Shown piece after piece: positions 49,278 to 55,304 of a DNA stretch of 55,304 bases. Where the stretch lies: NCBI GenBank assembly GCA_017412025.1, contig JAFQOY010000153.1:1-55304 (forward strand), written 5' to 3'. The notes beneath the pieces were generated by a model. The model was not told the origin of the DNA, made no database searches, and saw only the letters and a list, made by a program, of their open reading frames with translations. Numbering within the stretch: position 1 is the stretch's first letter; every line of letters begins with the position of its first letter. The position numbers were made by a program, and so were the translations under genes. Source of the stretch: Clostridia bacterium (GTDB taxonomy: Bacteria; Bacillota_A; Clostridia; Christensenellales; Aristaeellaceae).

Positions 49278-49991
49278 ATGCAAGAATTACAAAAATATTC
49301 GCAAAAAAAAGCAGCGATTGCACCCTCTCTGATTTGCGTTGATCTGTGTAACATTGAACGGGATGTACGCCGGTTAGAGGCCATGGGATGCGAAATGCTC
49401 CATGTGGACGTGCTGGACGGACGATACAGTCCAAGTATGCCGATCGGCCTTGATACGATACGGCAGCTGCGCAAACGCACACAAATGGATTTTGATGTAC
49501 ACATCATGTCCGTTGCGAATGAATACTTCGTTGACGAAATGCTGGATATCGGTGCGCAGCGCCTCTGTTTTCAGCTGGAAAGCCAGCCTACGCCCGGTCC
49601 GCTGCTTCACAGGATTCGATCAAAGGGGTGCGCTGCCGGCCTGGCTCTGGCGCCTTCCACACCGATTTCTTCTCTTGAATACTTAATTGAAGACTGCGAC
49701 TTTGTGCTGCTCATGCAGATTGATCCCGGCTATGCTTCTTTTTCAGGTACGGCCAAGGAACCCTATATGCAGCGGAAAGCTGAAGATCTGTATTCTCTGA
49801 TTGAAAAGTATCATCCCGAAGCCACTGTCACAGTGGATGGCCGCGTCGATTTTGCTTCCATGCCGGCGCTGCTGCGTTCGGGCGTTCAGACCTTTGTAAG
49901 CGGTACGCGGGGCGTTTTCCATCCCGGCGCATCGTGGGAAGAAAACTGGCAGCGTCTTTGGGAACTGATCCGTCGGGAAGGAGGAGAATAA
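49278..49991 (+). CDS. ribulose-phosphate 3-epimerase family protein (allulose-6-phosphate epimerase-like)
   Basis: A 237-residue TIM-barrel epimerase. Catalytic residues of the RPE family are kept: LHVDVLDGRYSP (His, Asp), DVHIM (His) and TVDGRV (Asp). Loops differ from housekeeping RPE: MQIDPGYASFSG replaces the usual NPGFGGQ, and VDGR replaces VDGG. With a hexuloisomerase-like partner next to it and a fructose context, a hexulose 6-phosphate 3-epimerase such as AlsE (allulose 6-phosphate to fructose 6-phosphate) or hexulose-phosphate synthase-like activity is more likely than ribulose phosphate. The start at 49278 follows GAGAGGTG. Confidence 0.82.
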   Translation: MQELQKYSQKKAAIAPSLICVDLCNIERDVRRLEAMGCEMLHVDVLDGRYSPSMPIGLDTIRQLRKRTQMDFDVHIMSVANEYFVDEMLDIGAQRLCFQLESQPTPGPLLHRIRSKGCAAGLALAPSTPISSLEYLIEDCDFVLLMQIDPGYASFSGTAKEPYMQRKAEDLYSLIEKYHPEATVTVDGRVDFASMPALLRSGVQTFVSGTRGVFHPGASWEENWQRLWELIRREGGE

Positions 49992-49993
49992 AC

Positions 49994-50566
49994 GTGAATC
50001 CATGCGGCGACAGCTATCATCAGTGCAGCGAACAGATTCTTCAGGAATGCCAGAGGGCGTTGGCCGCCATTGAACCAGGGGAGACGCAGCAGCTGCTGAA
50101 GGCCATGATGCAGGCGGAGCAGATTTTCTTCGTCGGCGTCGGGCGGGTGCTGCTTTCCCTTCAGTCAATGGCAAAGAGATTGGCCCATTTGGGATTGTCG
50201 ACGCACATCGTGGGTGAAATCACCGAGCCCGCCATCACGCCGAACGATCTCCTGATTGTCGGATCGGGAAGTGGAGAATCTCTCATTCCCGTAGCCATTG
50301 CGAAAAAGGCGCATGCGCTGGGCGCAAGAATCGCCTACATCGGTTCCAATACGGAAAGTACCGTGGCGAAGCTCTCCGCCGTATGCGTACGCATTCCGGT
50401 ACGGACCAAGCTTGAAAAGCCGGATGAAATTCACTCGGATCAACCCATGACCAGCCTGTTTGAACAGACCCTTTTACTCTATGGCGATACGCTGGCCATG
50501 ATGATCTGCAGGGAGCATTCCATTGTACTGCACGACCTGTGGCGCAAACACGCCAATCTGGAATGA
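49994..50566 (+). CDS. 6-phospho-3-hexuloisomerase-like SIS-domain protein
   Basis: A 190-residue SIS protein with the HxlB/PHI pattern: FFVGVGRVLLSLQSMAKRLAHLG (key part VGVGR and KRLAHLG), VGEITEPAI, and DLLIVGSGSGES. PHI interconverts D-arabino-3-hexulose 6-phosphate and fructose 6-phosphate. The start is GTG 49994 with GGAGGAG 7 nt upstream, 2 bp after the epimerase stop. A hairpin in the gap after it precedes the binding protein gene. Confidence 0.85.
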   Translation: MNPCGDSYHQCSEQILQECQRALAAIEPGETQQLLKAMMQAEQIFFVGVGRVLLSLQSMAKRLAHLGLSTHIVGEITEPAITPNDLLIVGSGSGESLIPVAIAKKAHALGARIAYIGSNTESTVAKLSAVCVRIPVRTKLEKPDEIHSDQPMTSLFEQTLLLYGDTLAMMICREHSIVLHDLWRKHANLE

Positions 50567-50569
50567 AAC

Positions 50570-50592
50570 TTATTTTCGCGGTGCGAAAATAA
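50570..50592 (+). other. AT-rich hairpin between the SIS gene and binding protein gene
   Basis: Perfect 10-bp stem TTATTTTCGC (50570-50579) / GCGAAAATAA (50583-50592), directly after the SIS stop. No T run; probably an RNA processing or stabilising hairpin that sets a higher level of the binding protein. Confidence 0.55.
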
Positions 50593-50613
50593 AAAATAAA
50601 TGGAGGGATCCAC

Positions 50614-51915
50614 ATGAAAAAAGTTCTGTCACTGTTGCTCGTTCTGATCATGCTGCTGAGCGTATGTTCTGCAGCAGGCGCTGAAGCTTCCAGTAAGTTT
50701 GTCAGCGACAAGACCTTCGAACTCAACGTCAACACCAACCAGAAGGGCGACGCCGAGCTTGCCCTGATCACCGCTGCGATTGAAGAATACAAGAAAATGT
50801 ATCCCAACGCCACAGTGAACATCAACTACGGCGTGGACACTTCCGACTTCAACGACTATGCGACCCGTCTGCTGTCCCAGTTTGCCGGCGGCGAGACCAT
50901 CGACATTCTCTGGATGGCGATTGAAGGCATCGCCTTCCTGGCCGACAAGGGCGTCATCGCTCCGATTGACCAGTATGTGGACGCGAATCCCGATATCCAC
51001 AAGCGCCTCTACGAGGATATCGCCCATCCTGTTCTGTCCTGCATGATGCACGACGGCAAGGTGTACGGCATGCCTCTTGGCTGGAACAACACGCTGATCA
51101 TGTACAACACCCGCATGTTTGAAGAAAACGGCATTGAGTACAATCAGAACTGGACCTGGGACGAGTTTGTAGAAGTGGCCAGGAAGCTGACCAAGGAAGG
51201 CGAAAACGGCGAAAAGATCTGGGGTCTGGCGCTGAATTTCAACCTGTCCGACTATCTGCCCTTCCTGGCTGCCAACGGCACCTTTGACATGAACGAAACC
51301 GCTACCGAATCCTGGTGGAACAAGCCCGAAACGATCGAGGCTTTCCAGTTCGTGTACGATATGATTCACAAGCACGGCGTGTGCTCCTATCCGGAAAAGA
51401 CCTACTACAGCTCTTACTTCTATGCGGATCGCATCGCCATGATGATGGGCGGCCCGTGGGCCATCAGCGCCGCCAAGGCCATCGGCTTTGAAGATTTTGA
51501 CTTCTGCACCATCCCTTCCAACAAGGGTATCAAGGGCTGTTCCTTTGGCGGAGACGGCTACTGCATGACCACTGCCTGTAAGAATCCGCAGGAAGCTCTG
51601 GATTTCATGAACCTGCTCACCAACGACGATATCCAGATGATGATGGCTGAACTGGGCACCTCCAGTCCTTCCACGATCTCTGCTTCCTACAGCGAGGAAT
51701 TCCTGGCTCACTCCCCGAACATCAACCTGCACTACGATCTGGTTCTGGATCCGGAAGCCAATTCCCGTACAATCACCTCGCCTGTGTATCGTCCGGAAAT
51801 GGAAAACGCCTTCAGCAACTACTGGTCTCAGGCTCTGGCCGGCGAGATCACCATCGAAGAGATGTGCATGGCGATGCATGAAGAAGTCGAAGCCATGATT
51901 GCCGAGCACGAGTAA
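50614..51915 (+). CDS. sugar ABC transporter solute-binding protein
   Basis: A 433-residue extracellular binding protein. Signal peptide MKKVLSLLLVLIMLLSVCSA with likely cleavage at AGA-EA; the Cys is not in a standard lipobox. The mature protein has LPLGWNNTLIMYN-like features (here PLGWNNTLIMYNTRMFEENG, split as GWNNTLIMY and RMFEENG) and a MMGGPWAIS segment, all typical of oligosaccharide-binding proteins. It likely captures the fructoside cleaved by the GH32 enzyme. The start has TGGAGGG 7 nt upstream. Confidence 0.93.
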   Translation: MKKVLSLLLVLIMLLSVCSAAGAEASSKFVSDKTFELNVNTNQKGDAELALITAAIEEYKKMYPNATVNINYGVDTSDFNDYATRLLSQFAGGETIDILWMAIEGIAFLADKGVIAPIDQYVDANPDIHKRLYEDIAHPVLSCMMHDGKVYGMPLGWNNTLIMYNTRMFEENGIEYNQNWTWDEFVEVARKLTKEGENGEKIWGLALNFNLSDYLPFLAANGTFDMNETATESWWNKPETIEAFQFVYDMIHKHGVCSYPEKTYYSSYFYADRIAMMMGGPWAISAAKAIGFEDFDFCTIPSNKGIKGCSFGGDGYCMTTACKNPQEALDFMNLLTNDDIQMMMAELGTSSPSTISASYSEEFLAHSPNINLHYDLVLDPEANSRTITSPVYRPEMENAFSNYWSQALAGEITIEEMCMAMHEEVEAMIAEHE

Positions 51916-51923
51916 TTCAATCC

Positions 51924-51953
51924 GGCCTGGCAGCCTTGGGCCGCCAGGCCTTT
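51924..51953 (+). terminator. attenuating hairpin between binding protein and permease genes
   Basis: Eight-bp stem GGCCTGGC (51924-51931) / GCCAGGCC (51943-51950), followed by TTTC. Confidence 0.65.
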
Positions 51954-51974
51954 CTCTTCAGGAGGGATCGTTTC

Positions 51975-52862
51975 ATGCAATTGAACGCACGACGCAGAGA
52001 AAACATAGCGGGTTATCTGTTCATTGCCCCGACGTATCTGTTTTACATTGTTTTCACGCTTCTTCCTCTGTGCGCCACGATTTATTTTTCTTTTACCAAG
52101 TATAACGTCATCCAGCCCGCGCAGTGGATTGGACTGAAAAACTTCGCCAAGCTGCTCACGGATCGCACGCTGCCGACCATCACAGCCAATACCCTGCAGT
52201 ATACGCTGTGGACGATGGTGCTGAAGACGCTGGTTGCTCTGGTTCTGGCCATCGGCCTGAACAGCGCCAAACTGTTTGCACCTGTGCGCAACATTGCCCG
52301 CGCCTCTATCTTTTTTCCGTATATTGTCGCCATGTCCTATGTTGCGCTGATCTGGTCCTTCATGTTTTCCAAGGATATGGGCATGGTCAACTTTTATCTG
52401 AACAGATTCGGCCTTCCTTCGGTTCCGTGGTTTACCGATGTACGTCTTGCCATGTACATGCTGATCGCGCTGGACGTGTGGAAAAACTGCGGCTACGGCA
52501 TGCTGGTTTTTCTGGCAGGTTTGCAGGGGATTCCCAAAGATTATTACGAAGCCGCCCAGATCGACGGCGCCAGCCGCCGTCATTTGGTTTTTCATATCAC
52601 GCTGCCCCTGCTGCGTCCCATGATCATTATGATGATTATCCTCAATACCATCTACGGTATGCAGGCTTTTGACAGCATGTCCGTCATTACCGAAGGCGGA
52701 CCCGGAAACAGCACCCGCAGTATTCTGCTCTACATTTATGAAAAGGCATTCCAAAGCTACAACATGGGCTACGCTTCTGCGCTTTCCGTCGTGCTGATTG
52801 CAGCTATTCTGATTATATCGCTCTTCCAGCTGAAGTTTGACAAGAGCAATACAAACGATTGA
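51975..52862 (+). CDS. sugar ABC transporter permease (MalF-type)
   Basis: A 295-residue permease with six membrane segments and the EAA loop YYEAAQIDGASRRHLVFHITLP. The segment VITEGGPGNSTRS near the end is typical of the family. The start at 51975 has GGAGGG 8 nt upstream. No ATPase subunit is encoded in the locus. Confidence 0.94.
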   Translation: MQLNARRRENIAGYLFIAPTYLFYIVFTLLPLCATIYFSFTKYNVIQPAQWIGLKNFAKLLTDRTLPTITANTLQYTLWTMVLKTLVALVLAIGLNSAKLFAPVRNIARASIFFPYIVAMSYVALIWSFMFSKDMGMVNFYLNRFGLPSVPWFTDVRLAMYMLIALDVWKNCGYGMLVFLAGLQGIPKDYYEAAQIDGASRRHLVFHITLPLLRPMIIMMIILNTIYGMQAFDSMSVITEGGPGNSTRSILLYIYEKAFQSYNMGYASALSVVLIAAILIISLFQLKFDKSNTND

Positions 52863-52873
52863 GGTGAATGCAA

Positions 52874-53728
52874 ATGGTAAAAGGATTTTGCAAACGCAAA
52901 AAATACAAGGGTATGATGCGCCTCATTCCTAACGCTCTGCTTCTGCTGATTGTGTTTTTCCTCATGATTCCCTTCATCTGGATGATCACCATTTCTCTGC
53001 GCAATCCCATGGACGCCTATCGGCTGCCGTTCACCATCTTTCCGGACAGCTTTGATCTGTCCAGCTATCTCGCGCTTCGGGAATCCAAGGCCAATATACC
53101 CAATCTGTATATGAACAGCCTCATTTCCTCCGCCGCGATTGTGCTGGCGCAGCTGGTCACCTGCCCTTTGGCGGGCTATGCCTTTGCACGCCTGCGCTTT
53201 AAGGGACGCACGCTGCTGTTTAACCTGTTTCTGATCAGCCTGATGATTCCCAGGCAATCCATCATCATCCCCATGTACGTGGTCATGAGCCGACTGAAGC
53301 TGACCAATACGCTGCTTTCGCTCATTTTGCCCAGCGTATGCAATGCCTTTGGCGTATTCCTGTTCAGGCAGAGTTTTGCGGCCATTTCCCGTTCTTACGA
53401 GGATGCGGCATATATCGATGGAGCAGGTATTTTCCGCGCGTATTGGCAGATTATGCTGCCGCAGGTGAAGCCCACGCTGGTTACGCTGATCATCCTCACC
53501 TTTACCTCTGCATGGAATATGTACTTTGAGCCGCTGATTTTCCTGACCAACATCGAGAAGATGACCCTTCCGCTGGGTCTGGTCTATCTGAAGGGATATA
53601 TGGGCGCGGGAAATCTTTCTGTCGTCATGGCGGCAGTTGCGCTGGCCATCGTTCCGGTCGTCATTATCTTCTTCCTGTGTCAGAGCTACATCGTAGAGGG
53701 CCTGACCTCTGGCGGCATTAAGGAGTAA
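52874..53728 (+). CDS. sugar ABC transporter permease (MalG-type)
   Basis: A 284-residue permease of normal length, unlike its counterpart at 35163. The EAA loop is YEDAAYIDGAGIFRAYWQIMLP. The start at 52874 has GAGGTG 7 nt upstream; an ATG at 52868 would be too close to that site. The GH32 gene starts 3 bp after its stop. Confidence 0.94.
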   Translation: MVKGFCKRKKYKGMMRLIPNALLLLIVFFLMIPFIWMITISLRNPMDAYRLPFTIFPDSFDLSSYLALRESKANIPNLYMNSLISSAAIVLAQLVTCPLAGYAFARLRFKGRTLLFNLFLISLMIPRQSIIIPMYVVMSRLKLTNTLLSLILPSVCNAFGVFLFRQSFAAISRSYEDAAYIDGAGIFRAYWQIMLPQVKPTLVTLIILTFTSAWNMYFEPLIFLTNIEKMTLPLGLVYLKGYMGAGNLSVVMAAVALAIVPVVIIFFLCQSYIVEGLTSGGIKE

Positions 53729-53731
53729 AGC

Positions 53732-55156
53732 ATGAACAAAAAACTTCCGCTTTATCATGAGCGTTTCCGTCCTCAGTATCACTTTACTGCGCCTGAAGGA
53801 TGGCTGAATGATCCGAACGGTCTGATTTTCTATCGCGGCGAATACCATCTCTTTTATCAGTATAATCCGCACGATATCGCCTGGGGCGCGCCGTATTGGG
53901 GACATGCCGTCAGCGCAGATATGATCAACTGGCGGCATCTGCCCGTTGCGCTGGAGCCGGATGAATTGGGTTCTATCTTTTCCGGAACCATTGTTGCGGA
54001 CGATCGCAATACCAGCGGTCTTTTTGGCGAAGAGGGCGGTCTTGTGGCGCTGTTTACCCATCACGCCGACGACGGAACGGAATATCAATCGCTGGCGTAC
54101 AGCGCGGACTGCGGCAGAAGCTTTACCAAGTATTCCGGCAATCCCGTCATCCGCGGCGGACGGGGACCGGAGTGGAGGGATTTCCGTGATCCCAAAGTGC
54201 TGCGCTTCGGCGATGAATGGCTCATGATCACCGGCGGAGGGACCTATCGTTTCTTCCGCTCTTCCAATCTGCTTGACTGGCGTTTTGTGAGCGACATGGC
54301 TGTCTTTGAGGAATTCCCCGATCTGTTTAAGCTTGGCGATCAGTGGATTCTGAATGTAAACGGATATGGTTATTATGCGGGCGTGCTGACTGCCAGAGGC
54401 TTTACACCCACGCAGGGGATTCGCCCGGAGGACTTTGCCAACAGCTGGCAGGCATGCTATTCCTATGAAAACATGCCGGACAATCGCTGCGTCTGGCTGG
54501 CCTGGATGCGAGATGCTGCCAAAGGCCCTACCGATCCATGGCGCTGCAATATGTCCATTCCCCGAGAACTGACGGCAGTAAATGAGGCAGGAGAAACACA
54601 TATCTGCCAGCAGCCTGTTAAAGAGGTAGAAACGCTTCGTACATCCTGCACGGCGTTTTCGGATATGCCGATTGAAGCGTGCGATCTGTCGGCTGTTCGA
54701 GGGCAGTGCCTGGATATCGAAGTGGATTTTGAAATCCGGTGCGATACGCCCTTTGGAATCCGATGCATGGAAAAGGACGGGCGCTACGCAGAAATCGGAT
54801 GCCGTCCGGGTGAAAACCTGATCTATGCCGATACCCGCCTTGCCAGCGCGGAGGAATTTGACGCTGTAGCTACGATGTTCCCGCCTGTCATGAGCGCCAT
54901 CGGCAATCAGACCAGGGTACTGGCCAAGCTGCACACCACTTTCCGCAAAGCGAGCAAAAGGCTCAGAATGCGGATTTTGCTGGACGTCTCCGTGATCGAA
55001 GTCTTTTTTGACGACGGTCAGGCCGTGTGTTCTCTGAACGTCTATCCTGATGAGCAGGCGGACGGCGTCAGCCTGTTCGGAGAGGGACAGATGATCCATT
55101 CGCTTCGGATTCACCGGATGAAGAGCATCTGGACAGAGAATTCGAAATGCCCATGA
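53732..55156 (+). CDS. GH32 beta-fructosidase, cytoplasmic
   Basis: A 474-residue GH32 enzyme with a five-bladed propeller and C-terminal beta-sandwich. The nucleophile is Asp27 in WLNDPNG, the transition-state Asp is Asp153 in FRDPK, and the acid/base is Glu194 in EEFPDLF, where the usual ECPDL cysteine is Phe. There is no signal peptide, so it acts on an imported fructoside such as sucrose, kestose or a short fructan. The start has AAGGAG 6 nt upstream, inside the end of the permease gene. It closes the operon. Confidence 0.93.
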   Translation: MNKKLPLYHERFRPQYHFTAPEGWLNDPNGLIFYRGEYHLFYQYNPHDIAWGAPYWGHAVSADMINWRHLPVALEPDELGSIFSGTIVADDRNTSGLFGEEGGLVALFTHHADDGTEYQSLAYSADCGRSFTKYSGNPVIRGGRGPEWRDFRDPKVLRFGDEWLMITGGGTYRFFRSSNLLDWRFVSDMAVFEEFPDLFKLGDQWILNVNGYGYYAGVLTARGFTPTQGIRPEDFANSWQACYSYENMPDNRCVWLAWMRDAAKGPTDPWRCNMSIPRELTAVNEAGETHICQQPVKEVETLRTSCTAFSDMPIEACDLSAVRGQCLDIEVDFEIRCDTPFGIRCMEKDGRYAEIGCRPGENLIYADTRLASAEEFDAVATMFPPVMSAIGNQTRVLAKLHTTFRKASKRLRMRILLDVSVIEVFFDDGQAVCSLNVYPDEQADGVSLFGEGQMIHSLRIHRMKSIWTENSKCP

Positions 55157-55175
55157 GTCTTTCGTGTCATTCTTC

Positions 55176-55219
55176 AAGCGGCGCTTGCGAAGCACATGTT
55201 CAGCAAGCGCTGCTTTTTC
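55176..55219 (+). terminator. terminator of the fructoside operon
   Basis: Thirteen-bp stem AAGCGGCGCTTGC (55176-55188) / GCAAGCGCTGCTT (55203-55215) with one wobble pair and a T run, 20 bp after the GH32 stop. Confidence 0.9.
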
Positions 55220-55230
55220 TTTGGGATTGC

Positions 55231-55266
55231 AATCAAAAAACAAACTCCCGCATTTCACGGGAGTTT
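55231..55266 (-). terminator. minus-strand terminator of a gene beyond the window
   Basis: Nine-bp stem AAACTCCCG (55242-55250) / CGGGAGTTT (55258-55266); read on the minus strand it is followed by GTTTTTTGATT. It implies a convergent gene to the right of the window. Confidence 0.75.
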
Positions 55267-55298
55267 CAGACCGTCAACAAAGTATTGTTGACGGTCTG
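55267..55298. other. 14-bp perfect inverted repeat at the window end
   Basis: CAGACCGTCAACAA (55267-55280) / TTGTTGACGGTCTG (55285-55298), loop AGTA. It abuts the minus-strand terminator; it may be a second terminator stem or cover the 3' end of the next gene. Confidence 0.5.
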
Positions 55299-55304
55299 CC
55301 GCTG

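Noticed and set aside
52769..55258. Minus-strand open frame of 829 codons
   Set aside because: Antisense shadow of the second permease and GH32 genes; no recognisable domains, and it runs into terminator hairpins.

Overview
The window looks like chromosome of a GC-rich, anaerobic, Gram-positive Bacillota, probably a gut member of the Clostridia. The support is strong AGGAGG ribosome binding sites and sigma-A promoters, an HPr kinase, a YabN-like MazG protein followed by HU, a class B sortase, an SdpR/SdpI pair, YesM/YesN-type two-component proteins, a small NrdD-like protein, and several carbohydrate-use loci. Placement near Christensenellales-like lineages is a guess from style, not from a search. 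No rRNA, tRNA, CRISPR array, transposase or phage gene was seen.

Layout. 1-1835: 3' part of a GH127 beta-L-arabinofuranosidase gene. 2.2-15.9 kb: mostly housekeeping genes: NrdD-like protein, trpS, GT2-GtrA glycosyltransferase, CPBP protease, rlmH, amino-acid kinase, PHP phosphatase, uridine-kinase-like protein, YkvI-like membrane protein, alr, 5-formyl-THF cyclo-ligase, rsmD, coaD, a coiled-coil protein and a GtrB-type glycosyltransferase. 15.9-16.2 kb: a palindromic miniature repeat flanked by an exact 22-bp direct repeat. 16.2-27 kb: YabN/MazG-like protein, HU, two AEC-family transporters on either side of a DUF362 ferredoxin-like protein, a DUF1653 protein, an unusually long sortase B, a HAD hydrolase, a peptidoglycan-binding protein and a Sel1-repeat protein with a 234-bp DNA repeat.

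27-37 kb is a disaccharide phosphorolysis locus: GH94 phosphorylase, phosphohexomutase, YesM-like sensor, solute-binding protein, two permeases (one with a large extra extracellular loop) and a YesN-like regulator. HPr kinase, ROK glucokinase and a beta-lactamase-fold protein without a signal peptide follow. 40-46 kb: an XRE regulator, sdpR-sdpI, a heterodimeric ABC exporter and a NifX-like protein with a His/Cys-rich tail.

46.2-55.2 kb is the most interesting part: a divergent fructoside locus around a DeoR regulator. One arm (minus strand) holds a PfkB fructokinase, a PQ-loop/SemiSWEET-like protein and a uridine-phosphorylase-like enzyme. The other arm (plus strand) holds a ribulose-phosphate-3-epimerase-like protein, a 6-phospho-3-hexuloisomerase-like SIS protein, an ABC importer without its own ATPase, and a GH32 beta-fructosidase without a signal peptide. 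The likely logic is import of an oligosaccharide or fructoside, cytoplasmic hydrolysis, phosphorylation of fructose, and entry of a second, less common ketohexose phosphate through the epimerase/isomerase pair. That second branch is inference and may be new.
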